From assembly GCA_022495005.1 (NCBI GenBank), contig JAGYXB010001793.1:1674001-1738000 (forward strand): a stretch of 64,000 nucleotides of DNA, read 5' to 3'. The notes under the pieces were generated by a model. It was not told the DNA's origin, made no database searches, and saw only the letters and a list, made by a program, of their open reading frames with translations. Position numbers and translations under genes: made by a program. The stretch's first letter is position 1, and each line of letters begins with the position of its first letter. Shown here one piece after another: positions 43,347-55,387 of this stretch. This stretch comes from Rhyacophila brunnea (taxonomy: Eukaryota > Arthropoda > Insecta > Trichoptera > Rhyacophilidae).

Positions 43347-45605
43347 GGAACAAAAGATCATCATCATCATCAGCCTGAATCTATCCACTGCTGGATGAAG
43401 GCCTCTTCAAGTTGCTTCCACTTCTCTCGGTCCTGTGCATTGCGTTGCCACGTACTTCCGCAGAACTTTATCATTTCATCGATCCAGCGGCCTCTAGGTC
43501 TACCTTGTGGACGTTTTGTACTTCTTGGATACCACTGGATGACTAGATTTGTCCAACGATTGTCTCTTCTTCGAGCTATGTGTCCAGCCCATCTCCATTT
43601 AAGGCTTTTAATAAACTTTATTACATCGCAAACCCTTGTCTGCTTCCTTATCCACTCATTCCTCTTTTTGTCCTTTCGCGTTATGCCCAGCATGCACCTC
43701 TCCATACCACGTTGTGCTACTCTAAGTTTCTGGATCTCTCTTTTACTTAGGGTCCATGTTTCACACGCATATGTCATCACAGGAAGCACACACTGGTTGA
43801 ACACTTTGCGCTTTAGGCACAGTGGAAGGTCACTTTTGAAGACATTATTCAGGCGGCCAAAAGCACTCCAGCCTAGCTTTACTCTGCGAACAATTTCATC
43901 AAATATACATCCATCTATAGATACTTGTTGTCCCAGATAGATGTAGCTTTTCACCTGTTCGAGCTGAGTGCCATTGATGAGGATCTCTTTTTGGCCTGCA
44001 AAGCAGTTGAACATGACTTTCGTCTTTGTTACATTTATTTTCAAACCTACTTTGTTGCTTACTTCAGCGAGTTCCTGCATTCTGCTTTGGAGGTCTTCTG
44101 AGTCTTGCGAGAAAATTACTATGTCATCGGCAAAGCGCAGATGACTCAGGTATTCTCCATTTATGGGGATCCCTTTGTCATTCCAGTCAAGTTGCCTGAA
44201 TAAGTCTTCAAGGGTAGCTGTAAATAGTTTAGGTGAGATTGTATCACCTTGTCGGACTCCTTTGCTGATAGGAAATCTGCGCGATGGTTTATGGAGATTT
44301 ACAGATGCTGTTGCGCTACTGTATATATTATTGAAAATATTTATATAGCGTCCAGGGATTCCTTGTTTTCTGAGTGCGTCGAGTATTGAACATTTCTTTA
44401 TCGAATCAAACGCCTTCTCATAGTCTATAAAACCCATGCATAGTGGCAGTTTGTATTCCTGGTACCGCTCTATGATTTCTCTGACGACTTGGATATGGTC
44501 CATAGTGCTGTATCCTCCTCTAAATCCGGCTTGTTCTCTCGGTTGGTTCTCGTCTAGTACATTTTGCAGACGGTTTGAGAGAATTTTTGTGAACGTCTTG
44601 TAGAGAATAGGGAGTAGACTTATTGGACGATAATTTGCTAGGTCTTCTCTGTCACCTTTTTTGTGAAGAATGACAATGCTGGCATTTTTCCATACCTCTG
44701 GGACATCCTCTTTGCATATGCAGGCTGTGAACAATTGTGCAAGTACTTCATTTGCATCCTTTCCTGCTTTTTTGAGGATATCTATCGTTAAACCGTCTTC
44801 CCCGGGGGCTTTCCCACTTTTCATGTAATTTAAAGCATGGGTTACTTCCCAGGATGTAATTTCGGGAGTATGGTCTTCCGAATTTCCATTTCTCTGAAGA
44901 TCTAAGTCTATAGTCGTATTGTCAGTGTCATCACTGTAGAGATCGCTGTAGAACTCTTCAACTCGGCTTAACAAGTGTTCCCAATTTCTGACGATAGAAC
45001 CATCTTTTGCTTTTAGTGCTGTGATTTGACGTTTTCCTATCGACAAGCATTGCTTGTTTTTGTTTAGACTTCTGCCTGCTTTCACAATTGCTTGTATGAG
45101 GTTTACATTGAATTTACGAAGGTCTTCTCTAATCTTCCTTTGGAGGGTTTTGCAAAGTGATGAAAACTCCATATCGTTTTGTGCCTGTCTATCGCTCTTG
45201 GTTTTCCTTCTCTGCTCCATAAGATTCAATGTTGCCTTCGAAAGCTTGGTGGAAAGTGTAACTTCTGAGTTTTTTACGCCTATTTTTTCTGCACATTGTA
45301 GAATAATATTCGTTATATCCTCCGCGTTGGATAGGGAAACGGTTTCGTTCTCATCTAAGAAAGCCGATAGTGCATTTTTGAGTTCATTTTGGAATTCAGT
45401 ATTGTTCTGCAGGTATACGCGAGCATTTGACTTCTTCTGCAGTTTGGATCTTTCTGATTTGACGTTCAATCTTATCTTACATCTCACCATCCGGTGATCA
45501 CTGCCGGTGTTAAACTGATTGATCACTTTACAGTTTAAAAATGTATATTTTCTGTCAGTGAGGATGTAATCGATTTCGCTGGTCCTTCCTGTCGGAACAA
45601 AAGAT
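43347..45605 (-). mobile_element. 5'-truncated RTE LINE with exact 12-bp TSD
   Basis: ggaacaaaagat flanks the element at 43,347-43,358 and 45,594-45,605. The 3' end is a short (GAT)n tail (tcatcatcatcatcag on the plus strand), joined directly to the stop codon, so there is essentially no 3' UTR. The 5' end lies inside the endonuclease domain. The open frame and exact TSD suggest a recent insertion. Confidence 0.93.
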
Positions 45606-45610
45606 AACAA
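43370..45610 (-). CDS. RTE-type endonuclease-reverse transcriptase, N-terminally truncated
   Basis: 746 sense codons without interruption. The first listed codon is TTG within the TSD, so this is a truncated frame and not a true start. Residues 1-50 are the end of the APE endonuclease (EIDYILTDRKY, GSDHRMVR). RT blocks: GKAPGEDGL near 267, NYRPISLLP 327-335, QAGFRGGYST 360-369, palm A FIDYEKAFDS 394-403, B GVRQGDTISPKLF 451-463, C LRFADDIVIF 491-500, GLKINVTKTKVMFN 522-535. The tail has ETWTLSKRE, LKWRWAGHIARR, GRPRGRW and DREKWKQLEEAF. The TGA stop is formed with the first tail unit. Without its N-terminus it cannot mobilise itself. Plus-strand frames here are antisense. Confidence 0.92.
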   Translation of the reverse strand: MLSFVPTGRTSEIDYILTDRKYTFLNCKVINQFNTGSDHRMVRCKIRLNVKSERSKLQKKSNARVYLQNNTEFQNELKNALSAFLDENETVSLSNAEDITNIILQCAEKIGVKNSEVTLSTKLSKATLNLMEQRRKTKSDRQAQNDMEFSSLCKTLQRKIREDLRKFNVNLIQAIVKAGRSLNKNKQCLSIGKRQITALKAKDGSIVRNWEHLLSRVEEFYSDLYSDDTDNTTIDLDLQRNGNSEDHTPEITSWEVTHALNYMKSGKAPGEDGLTIDILKKAGKDANEVLAQLFTACICKEDVPEVWKNASIVILHKKGDREDLANYRPISLLPILYKTFTKILSNRLQNVLDENQPREQAGFRGGYSTMDHIQVVREIIERYQEYKLPLCMGFIDYEKAFDSIKKCSILDALRKQGIPGRYINIFNNIYSSATASVNLHKPSRRFPISKGVRQGDTISPKLFTATLEDLFRQLDWNDKGIPINGEYLSHLRFADDIVIFSQDSEDLQSRMQELAEVSNKVGLKINVTKTKVMFNCFAGQKEILINGTQLEQVKSYIYLGQQVSIDGCIFDEIVRRVKLGWSAFGRLNNVFKSDLPLCLKRKVFNQCVLPVMTYACETWTLSKREIQKLRVAQRGMERCMLGITRKDKKRNEWIRKQTRVCDVIKFIKSLKWRWAGHIARRRDNRWTNLVIQWYPRSTKRPQGRPRGRWIDEMIKFCGSTWQRNAQDREKWKQLEEAFIQQWIDSG

Positions 45611-45844
45611 GCATAAACTGCTTCATTTAATATATTATATTTACCTTCTTAAGTTACTCAATAAGAATAAAACAATATATACTAATTATTACTCAGTCAA
45701 TAGGTTAATCCAATGACGAATTTAATATTATATAAATACATATAAAACGTACAGTTTTGAAAACCGTAGACACATACATACTAGAAAAAAAATTCGACTA
45801 AGTGGGACTCCAACTCACATCTGTCATTTTCCTGGGTGAGTGTT

Positions 45845-46245
45845 TTCCGGAAACTTGTATGCATGCAGTCCACCGTATCACACTTCTCCGTGAAATGTTG
45901 TATTGGAAATATATGGCCGTATATTAAAGACAGTCCAACGTCTTTGGGTCGTATAGTATTGACATAAAATTCATATCTAAATAAAACACGGTTCTTGTCG
46001 GTTTACACTTTACAGGAAGCTAGCAGCAAACAAATTTTGCAAATACCCGATATACTGGATTATTATTTATTAAGTTACGTTAGATTTTCATTCTTGAATT
46101 CATGAATTTTGAAAAAATCAGCTATTAAAATTGAATTAATGTTCATATTGAATATAATTAAATTGCAGACCGTATAGTATACAGTCATCTCTTTCCGATA
46201 AGAAAGCGCACGGTTAAAATATTTTACGTACAATTTACATGTAAC
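45845..46245 (-). repeat. Dispersed repeat D2, copy 1
   Basis: Reverse complement of 60,898-61,325: shared blocks include catctctttccgataagaaa, ccgtatagtatacagt and gacagtccaacgtctttggg. No coding capacity; class unknown. Confidence 0.82.
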
Positions 46246-48334
46246 TGAGTGCTTTTGTATCTAAGTTAACGATTCATTCTATAAATCATGCGAATTATTT
46301 CTTATATCTGCGTTTAAGCTGGAATACTTTAAATTTTACCAATCTGCTTTATGAAGTTGAAATAACTTTATCCGGTGAGAGTTGTTGGAAGAAGCCAGAA
46401 CCCACCATAAAGTAATAACATACTGATTATTTTGATAATTGGGTATAGTATATAGCGGAAATCATAATAATTTACGTTGTAATGTATATATATATATATA
46501 CTTATATATATATGGGTATCTTTTTAAATCGGTATTTCGATCATAATATCAAATTACTCGATAAAAAACGTGCTGGTATCGGTAATTTCGTACGTTTTGT
46601 CTATGCTATAAGGCTTCGCTGGAAATTTATCTCATAGCTGAAGCTTTCATTTAAATTCCCAAGTGCGAAAGCTCCCTTCGAGGCTTTCCGCAGACAACAA
46701 ACGATTTTGTCTCGAACAGAATTCGTGACGATGACAAATTATAGTTCATATAAACGTCGCCTCTGTCTGGTGGCGTTATAAGCGATGGACTTTATCATAT
46801 GGACAGTTTGAAAACAAAAAGCTCTCGTTTGACCTCACCCTTGAGTGATTGCGAAACAAGATGGCGACGGTGAACTTTTAACTTTACGACATAATACAAA
46901 TTTTCTTAAAAATTGTAGAATCATTGGCTGTCAATCGCCGATTATTGCAGGGTAGCATATTGCGTAGCAATACAATGTCACTACACCAGCCTGCTGCCAG
47001 CATTTTAAGTGTAAATAAATATGAGTAAGTTCATCTGCTATCTTTAAATACTGTTAGTAATATTTATTATTACCTCGATTTAATTAAAAAGCTCTTCTTT
47101 TTCCTTGATGGAATTTAAAACATCTTGGATAGAGTAACGCGTGTATAGATGGATCAATGGCTTAAATGATAAGAACACTATTAGTGAAAATAAAACACAA
47201 GTTATAGTCAATAATAATTAATGTACTTCCATTAAAATATATATTTATTTTATAATTAGAATACAATTATTTGGAGTAAGTTTTTATCTAAGCATTTTTC
47301 TAATATGTGTATCTCGGAGGTTTTTGAAATTAAATAATTATTTCGATTGTTGTTTTTCTTCTTAAATTCAGCCTCCATCAGAAACAAGGTAACTCCAGAT
47401 AGGTACTGGTTTCTTCTAACAACTTTCCATGTCTTTTTTTCCAAAGTGACTGCATTCAAATTGGGTAAGTATCATAAGCATACAACAATCATTGGTAGTT
47501 CGATAATTACTTTTAAAAAGCTATTGGAAAGATAGAGCTACCATTTTTCCAAATATCTCAATATGTACCTAGGTGGTATAATACATATACTTATAACATA
47601 TTAACTTTTTGTATGTTTCACAATTAATACATTTGCATTTATAAGTATGCATTTTAAAATTCAAAAAATATCAAACTGAAACCGGAAATCGTTTATAAAA
47701 ATATTGTAAACCGGATGTATACATATAAAACTGTTATTATATGTTAATATGCTAACATTTTATTAGAAATTAACATATCTAAATTCCAGTACTGCGATAA
47801 CAAACATAATCTTATTATTGTTATCTTTACAAAGATAATTTTATGGATTATTCTATCAAAAACTTAAACTTAACTCAAAAGCAACTGATTGTCCGAATTT
47901 TACTAAGGATTAAAATATTATATTATTATTGTACAAAACGTCTAGATCTTATAATATATATTTTGGGGACAGCACTTTGTATGCAAAGTCTTCGATCCAT
48001 CCCTCTTCGGGTCTCAAAACAGTTGTCAACAAGTTTCATACTACATTCACTACGGAGCTTTCGAAAGTGAATTTTGGGCATTGTTTAATCTCAATAAAGG
48101 TGTCCTAATAACGTTAAGTTATTCAACAAAACGTAATTGTAAAAATACATCATATGTAGTATATAATATTATAATTTATTTACACAGACAATTTTTTTAA
48201 CCAATTCTACCAAAACGATACACACATTTTCTATGTATTTTGCAATGGATAGCTTTATAATAATTAAACGATAATTGAATAAATATTAAATAATAATTCA
48301 TAACATTTGAGAATTAAATATTCCTTATACTGAA
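46246..48334. other. AT-rich spacer with one promoter-like patch
   Basis: (TA)n microsatellite at 46,484-46,513. 46,600-46,990 is GC-richer, contains 'aagatggcgac' and is followed by 'aaatatgagtaagttc' at 47,020, which could be an ATGA|GTAAGT first-exon end, but nothing else supports a gene. 47.0-48.3 kb: nothing recognised. Confidence 0.3.
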
Positions 48335-48663
48335 CTCTAAAGGACAAAAAGTGGAATGATTGGATAAGGAAACAGACAAGGGTTTGTGATATAATAGAGT
48401 TCGCTAAAACCTCAAACGAAAACGGATTGAAAACATAACTCAAAGAAGGGACAATCTCTGAAAAAATCTAGTTATCCAGTGGTACCCAAGAGGTATAAAA
48501 CGTCTGCAAGGTAGACTCACTTAGAGGCAGCTGAGTCGATGAAATGGTTAAGCTCCGCGAAAGTACATGGCAACGCAACGCACAGGACCGAGAAAAGTGG
48601 AATCTGCTTTAAGAGGCCTTCATTTAGCAGTGACCAGATTCAGGTTGATGATGATGATGATAT
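48335..48663 (+). pseudogene. RTE LINE 3' end, decayed
   Basis: aaaggacaaaaagtggaatg, caagggtttgtgatataata and cgcacaggaccgagaaaagt match the 3' end of the RTE at 43.3 kb. Tail gatgatgatgatgatatt. Several indels; no clear TSD. Confidence 0.85.
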
Positions 48664-48794
48664 TAAAGACTTAATATTGAGCACTTAATTGATACCATAA
48701 TTATTTAAAGTACAGAAACCGATAGCCAAGATTAATGCAATTTTTTAACCATTTCATGTAAAAACTATTAGTTAATTTCAGCGTAATTAGATTA

Positions 48795-48935
48795 TGATGC
48801 CCGTAGTTTAATTAGTAAATCATAATATTAGCGCGAATCCGGTGGTTGCAGCTTCAAATCTAGTCGGGCGTTGTGCTTGTAGGTATATATCTGAGGTGTT
48901 ATGTCAAATTATTTGTGTTCACATAACAATGTACT
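48795..48935 (+). repeat. tRNA-derived SINE, family S2, second copy
   Basis: gatgcccgtagtttaattag, degraded B box ggttgcagcttcaaatct, and aggtatatatctgaggtgtt, collinear with the 42.5 kb copy in reverse. Confidence 0.55.
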
Positions 48936-50118
48936 AACTTTATTGAGTATCATGAAATAAATACGGAAACAGCAATTATTACAAAGTTATTAACAAAATT
49001 TGAAATCGTGAATACTTCCTATTTCTGACAATTGTTACATTAATAATTATTACCCACCCCTTCTGGTAATTGTAATTAGGATTTGTCTAACTTCCAACAT
49101 TTACTTAGATTTTACTAATGAATTTATATTTATTTAATTTTACTGTATGAGTTAAACACCTGTAATATAATTTTATATAAAGTAATTAGTACCTTTGGTG
49201 ATCACAAAATTAACGGTAGATAGATTTTTTTTACATTATCATGCTGAATCTCTCCCGAAAGAGACCCAATCGGATACTAATGATCAGACTGTTGGATAAA
49301 TTATACTTACCACAAAAGATAACGTGAATTATTAATCTACTTAATAATTTATAACATTATTTCTTATCGATTTGTAGTAGATGCATCCAAAATATATAAA
49401 ATTAAACCATTTTATTTTAATTGTTGAAACTACAGTCATAACTCAAAAGCCTTCAATTTTCCCAGGAAGGAAATATATCACAGTTCAAATACCGCTTATT
49501 TTCCTTACCGCTGTACAACCATATCTCATACTATTATGTACTACACCTTGGGTTTTCCCAAAACGATACAGTCTGATACTACTATTAACTCTGCTCGTGA
49601 CTCCATCTAATCGTGACTCCATCCATATGCTCCGTTACTATAAAGCCTACATTTCGTTGCTTTCGAAGGTCTATAGCCTGTTGTAGCGTCCTTCATATAT
49701 TTGGACCATTGAGAAGAAATCCACTTTTTCCACAGTGACTCGAGGCTCTTTCTGGCAATAAGCCTCTCCCAAATTTTATTAGGTTTATTTTCTGATTAAA
49801 TGAGAAAAGAACTCCTTAGCACTCTTTCGAGACATAGTTTGTAGAGCCACTTGTGAGATTCATAAAAAACCTAATTAACCATATGGACATTTTCATTTGA
49901 CAATTGTATGTCACTTCTCAGTTTATAATATAAGTAAATACTCCTCAAATTCCTTGTACACCTCTAGGGCACCTAAAACAGCAACTGAATTACTTCTTTT
50001 AATTTATACGCTTATTCGCTGACTCCGGTAGTCGGTTGAACAGCATGCATGTGTTTTATCCAATGACATTAATATGGACGAATCATGTGGAAAAAAAAAT
50101 GACACTCACTTTATTGTC
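48936..50118. other. Unassigned; one orphan frame
   Basis: A 101-codon plus frame (49,381-49,686, MHPKYIKLNHFILIVETTVI...) has hydrophobic runs but no recognised domain and no supporting context. I do not call it a gene. Confidence 0.35.
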
Positions 50119-50260
50119 GGGTCTGCCGAATGGCATAATCTGTTCTAACGCCATTACAATAAAGGTGATATTGCTATAAATTCCTGATGCTTTTTGTTGG
50201 GTCTGCCGAATGGTTCGGTTCGAACAGGTTCGCTCAAATGAACATTGACATTAGAAACAC

Positions 50261-51053
50261 TGCTCTAACGTCATGCACGTTCAAATTAGAGGATCGATCA
50301 CTCTCCTTATGAGGAGGATCAATACAACTCTCACCGGTGTCCCTCTGACACCGCCATCGAGAGTGGAGGGCGTGAGCTACAGAAAAATTGTATCTGAGCT
50401 GGTCTACAAGACCACATATGCGGCATGGCAGGCGAGATGGGTGGCCTCCTCTAAGGGCCGCCAGACTTTTCTATACTTTCCAGATGTCTCGGTGAGACAC
50501 ATGACGAGGAGACTGGTGCCTACCCACTGGACTAGTCAATTCATGACTGGCCATGGAAACTTTGCGGCCAAACTGCAGGGGTTTGGTTTGGCAGGACATG
50601 GGTCGGGTTGCTCATGTGGACACGACCAGCAGGACGCAGAGCACGTCCTGTGGGACTGTCCACTTATGGGCCCCGAACGAGCGGAGTTGTTTGCCCGGGT
50701 CCGACCCCATTCGGGCCCAATAGGACACGCGGACATGGTGGCAACCGAGGCCAATTTTGCGGCCTTTACTAAATTCGCCAGAGCGTACGGGGGGCGGGAC
50801 ACTCTCGACTCCCCTTGCGACTCTTCAAACTAAAGTCACTCTGATAGTTGCCATATAAATTAACATCATGCATTCGCACTTCGGTGCAAGGTTGCATCAC
50901 CAGTCCCGTGCGGCTCTGCTCGGGACAAAATGAGGGCTTAAATTCTTTGATCTGGCACACGTAAGGGTTATGTTAGCCGGCCGCGTATGACGTGGCTGCA
51001 TATACATAACGGGAGCGGAGGTGGGAATTTTACGCACCATGCTCTAACGTCAT
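50261..51053 (+). mobile_element. 5'-truncated R1-clade LINE with 14-bp TSD
   Basis: Exact duplicates tgctctaacgtcat at 50,261-50,274 and 51,040-51,053 flank the insert. The 3' end (gaattttacgcacca) has no poly(A), as in site-specific R1-type families. 3' UTR of about 206 bp. The adjacent uninterrupted repeat unit confirms the pre-insertion sequence. R1 elements typically give a TSD near this size. Confidence 0.9.
50275..50833 (+). pseudogene. R1-clade ORF2 C-terminal domain
   Basis: About 186 open codons, the tail of ORF2: YAAWQARWVASSKGRQTFLY, FPDVSVRHM, THWTSQFMTGHGNFAAKLQG, the finger CSCGHDQQDAEHVLWDC, ERAELFARVRPHSGPIGHAD and FTKFARAYGGRD before the stop. The finger Trp and final Cys are intact here, unlike ORF2 at 36.5 kb. 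The first codons (MHV) belong to the TSD. It is a different family from the 36-41 kb element but the same as the 12.1 kb fragment. Confidence 0.9.
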
Positions 51054-51095
51054 TACAATAAATGTCATATTGCTATAAATTCCCGATGCGTGATA

Positions 51096-51790
51096 TCGCA
51101 TAATGGAAATTGCATGACGCCTACCTATACATGCGAATGCGCGAATTTATTTGCTAACTACTGTATTGAGTGCGTCGTCCATTAATAATGTCATTGGTTT
51201 TATCAGTCAAACGACGACAAATCTCAAGCATAGGGTCCTCACCAAAATATCTCGAAATCCAGAAGACAGACAACATAATTTGGTGACAGACAGTCGTATT
51301 TTTTGACTTTGTTAGACAACTAAAAAACTGCTGAACCTGACGATTGAACTGATTTATTCAATTAAGAGCGTACATAAGTGAAACGGCAAATAATTTTCAA
51401 CTGTATGTAGAACGAAATTACGGCCGCGTTCTCATTCGGAGAACGATAGTCGAGGCGTCTGTACGTCGATTCGTTTTTTCATGGTGTCGGATGAAAATAT
51501 TCTTAAATCGTGTAAAGATTACTAAAAAACTTTACGTACCTACCTATGTACTTAAAAAAGAAAACATGTCAATGAATATACTATTAATATTATGAATATA
51601 ACAATAAACATAACATAAAAAGGACGCATATTGAACTTTTATGACAAATTATATTTCGTTCGGCCTCCGTCATTTGCACCCGCGACCCGCATTCCACGAT
51701 CTTTTTAGACCATGCCTCAGCTGAGGTATAGCCTGTATCGTTTACTAACAGTAGACCAAACTCCCAACGACACCAAATATTGACATATTA
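51096..51790. other. No gene seen
   Basis: A small palindrome ttctcattcggagaa lies at about 51,430. Otherwise unassigned. Confidence 0.4.
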
Positions 51791-52415
51791 TTTCAATTTC
51801 AATTTATTTTTTGACATATTGTGGACATTACAAATTATAAGTTTAGGACATTCACAACATAACATGAAACATTATCGTAAAGAAAGAAATAAAAATGAAA
51901 ATATAAAAAGAGGACATAATATAAACATACAAAAGCAGTGAAAATACAATAATAATTATCTATAGAAGTTCAAAGAAGTACCTACACTGAATTTACTAAG
52001 GAGACCCTTTTTTAAGAAAATATAAAATAGCGTCCACGTAAACTCACTCTCACGCAAGTGGAATATATCAACACCCGTTGCAATTTGGCTGAACATAGTT
52101 ATCGCCCTCCTAATTGGCATTACCAGTGGCAGGTTGGTTCTTCACCTTGGGAGAATAAACAACTGATGCTCTCTATTTCTAAAATACTTATCAGGTACAC
52201 ACGAGACAACACTGCCCAGAATGGCAGAGTTCTCATTTATACTTTGTATAAGTCGAAAAAAATACGTAGCTAAATAAATGTCTCTTCTAAATTGCAGACT
52301 GCAGTATGTAAGTATACTTATGAGAAAGTCAGTTGGATAAAGCTACGGATAGTATCCATACAACCTCAAGTAAAGGAGTCCCAAGAATTTCTTCCAAACC
52401 CTCTACACCATCAGA
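51791..52415 (-). pseudogene. LINE-A 3' portion
   Basis: Starts with the tail tttcaatttcaatttatttt and runs through gacatattgtggacattaca to accctctacaccatcag. The coding part matches the reference copy but is full of stops and indels. Confidence 0.82.
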
Positions 52416-53157
52416 TTATTGATGGCAGAATGACTATATCTCTCGACACTCTTCTGGCAGTTCAATCCATGTCGATCCATATGGTCAACTTGTCTTCCGC
52501 TGTTATATTCAATAATAATAGTTCACTAGAATTCTTTGGTTTTCCAGAACGTAAGTGCAAAAATATTTCTTCACAAAAATAACCCAGCAACAAATCTCGA
52601 CTTTAAAAAACCACCCGCATTTCTTTCGACGAAGGTCGTAAATAATAAAATAATAAAAAAGGAGCGACCAGCGTCTAGGAAAATATTGGATTCGAAAACA
52701 AAAGGCAAAACTGAAAAAAATAACATATACAAGAAGAGAGCTCACGTGATCTCGGCGACGCAGGGTTTGTTTGTATAAAAAACGATTAACGCCACATGGG
52801 AGGCGAAAAAAATATAATATACATTGTGTTTTGTCTCAATATACCTATTTCGTTTTGAATTTTTGCTGTATATATATATTTGTATGGGAATTATTAATAC
52901 GTTCATTGTATATTGTATACCGTTGGTTTGCTGCAAAAATTTACAAACTTTAAAACAATATCGATAGAGATATTCTTCTTCGCCGGTACTTCATGACTGA
53001 GGATCGTGACTCATATAATTTAGCAACCCTGTGTTAGTATGGACCATATGGCTATCTTGATTTAGTCATTTAATTTGATTAAAACATTGATTTAATTTGT
53101 TAAAAATATAAACTAAATATCTTATTTTACAGATTTATCTTGGTTATAAATAATATA
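52416..53157. other. No gene seen
   Basis: The lysine-rich 80-codon frame near 52,536-52,778 has no ATG start and no recognised similarity. Confidence 0.4.
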
Positions 53158-53290
53158 AAGTCGCGCTGGCCTTTCATTCGGGTGCCCCGAGTTCGATTAT
53201 CAGTGAGGTGACATCAATAATATATTTATGTGATTTTCTCAAAACCTGGGTGTTTATTATTACTTCTTCTCTGTTACTAAAATACACTAC
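53158..53290 (+). repeat. tRNA-like SINE fragment, family S3
   Basis: agtcgcgctggcctttcatt, then ccccgagttcgattatcagt (B-box-like) and gtgattttctcaaaacctgg. A shorter relative (ttcggcgctgacctttcaga) is at about 60,478. Confidence 0.45.
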
Positions 53291-55027
53291 TGTTTCACAA
53301 CATTACTGGCAGTGGACCTCATGACCTGTTGTAGTATTAAAAATAATATATTATATTTTTTAATAGTCGGCTTGAAATGTTAAAAATTAAGTGATATGGT
53401 TATCCTTCTTATCTTGCATACATTACCTACTAGACAAGTTAGACAAATATTGGTTATTGTTATTGAGGCATTTAATTACAAAAATCATATTTCATTTTCA
53501 TATAAGAACATAATGCCCGTTTCTATTAGCTGATAAACCTCTTTTTGAAATAAATAATACATGACAAATAATATAATCGGGTATATCATTAAGTATTAAC
53601 ATTTATTTATGTCTCTTTAAATGACAGATTTATGTGGATCGTTGTTTTTAAGCATATAATTTTGCAACGCGTTTAGAAGGTATGAAGTATAGATCATTGT
53701 ATTGTTATATTATTGTTTTTTAGGTTTTTTTTTTAGATTTTGACCATAATACGTGAGTTTTCTTTTGTTGTTATTAGATAGCATAATATTAGCCTCGTAT
53801 ATTAATTAATATTTAATAAGTATATAACTCATGGGGCATTCATATAAATTATGATGCTACGCCCTAATGGAGAGGGATCTGATAAAACTTGATGGTTTGC
53901 GACAAAAAGGATAGGGCGGGGATTGTAGAAAATGTGACATCACAAAACCAAAATGAAATCCTTTGAAAAGAAAATATTCGGTGACTGAATTGGACACCAT
54001 CAAATATGGGAATGGGTCATAAATATGACGCAATTTACACAGAAAAGAATGAGAAGTTGTTTTGATCAACAAATTAATTTGAAAAAATATTCTTTTTTAA
54101 CTGAGTATAAATTTATAATATGTTTTAATTAGTATAGCATTAATGTATAAATTTGAATTTTGTATTGATAGATATATAATTTATGTTTTAATCAAGTAAT
54201 AATTATTTACAGTAAAACTTCTCTAAAATCCCATTAGCAATCTTCAAATGAATTACCCAATGTTAGATTTATTTATATAGATAATAAAACAACGTACATA
54301 AAATAAACATTTATATTGTTCAATACAACATCTAGTGAATAAGACAAAAGCTTCTTGAAGCATTATCACTTAGCCGGAAGTCGTTTTACTTTATAAAGAC
54401 GTTATGATGAAAGCTTGTTAAGTTCTATTTTTATAAATTATTTATTATCTTCGGAGCTTTCACAACTAGGCCTATGTATTCCCAAAAGGACACGTCCCAG
54501 AATTTACGACCGCTCTGAGGCGTTTGGAATTGTTCTGATCATTTCAAAGCAACAAATATAATAAAACTTAGCTTTGTTTCAACTACTACATAATCATATT
54601 ATATATAAACTGGTATGAAAATAATATATCTACTCCACAACTAGTAGAAAACTTAGACATCTAAACCAATATTTAACAATCAACACAGTGACGAATTTAC
54701 ATTTTGTGTTGGTTTGTGGTTTTGCTTTGTTTCTGTGTGTCTATTTATTATTTTGTACTCATTTAAAAATGGCAGTGAATGTGCTATGTGTTAGAACTAT
54801 TTGATTTTTGTTGTAGAACTACATCACTGGGGGGTCAGGCTGTGTAATCAGAGTACCTAATGACGGTACAAGTGATACAATAATAATATGATTATTAAAA
54901 TAATTTTGATTCATTTTGTGGCTGTACTATCGATGGCCTTGATGATGCAGTATCACCGTTAGCGTGAGTGGCCTCCCTTTAATTTGTATGTCTATAACTC
55001 TACGAAGTCTAGATCGTCATGCAGTAA
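53291..55027. other. AT-rich spacer
   Basis: No supported feature. Confidence 0.45.
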
Positions 55028-55345
55028 TTCAAATTCAAATTTATTTATTTTACATAATAAATTATGCATTTAAAGTGTTACGACATGACATAAAATAAGT
55101 GTGAACAATTTTTCAAATAAGAATACAGAGCAATGTGAGTTAATAATACAATACGTAGTAATAAAATAAGAAAAGAAATATATTAAAATAACAAAAATAA
55201 AGTAGATGGAAGCACTCAGAGTGAACTATTGATAGACCCTATCTTATAAACTTACAAAAGAACGTCCACCTAAATTCACCTCACGTAAGCGATATCAATA
55301 TACGAAGCGATTTCATTAAATTTGGTTATTGAGTATAATGAGTTA
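55028..55345 (-). pseudogene. LINE-A 3' end, diverged
   Basis: Tail attcaaattcaaatttattt, then tagaccctatcttataaact, gaacgtccacctaaattcac and gaagcgatttcatt in LINE-A order. Confidence 0.72.
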
Positions 55346-55387
55346 TAATAAGTGACAACATTTTACCTGATGTATACCTTAACACTA

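Larger units (their letters stand above)
50119..51095. repeat. Local target repeat, one copy split by an R1-type insertion
   Basis: gggtctgccgaatgg occurs at about 50,121 and 50,199. The block 'tgttctaacgccattacaat...ttgctataaattcctgatgc' at 50,139-50,187 is repeated as 'tgctctaacgtcat / tacaataaatgt...aaattcccgatgc' with the insertion between. So one unit lacks the insertion and the next one holds it. Confidence 0.75.

Noticed and set aside
43308..43940. 210-codon plus-strand frame
   Set aside because: Antisense of the RTE ORF and its tail; the real coding strand is minus.
45054..45497. 147-codon plus-strand frame
   Set aside because: Antisense of the RTE coding region.
49381..49686. 101-codon orphan frame as a gene
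   Set aside because: No recognised domain, no start context or splice support; AT-rich DNA gives such frames by chance.
52536..52778. Lys-rich 80-codon frame following a ttttccag acceptor-like site
   Set aside because: No ATG, no domain and no matching exon nearby.
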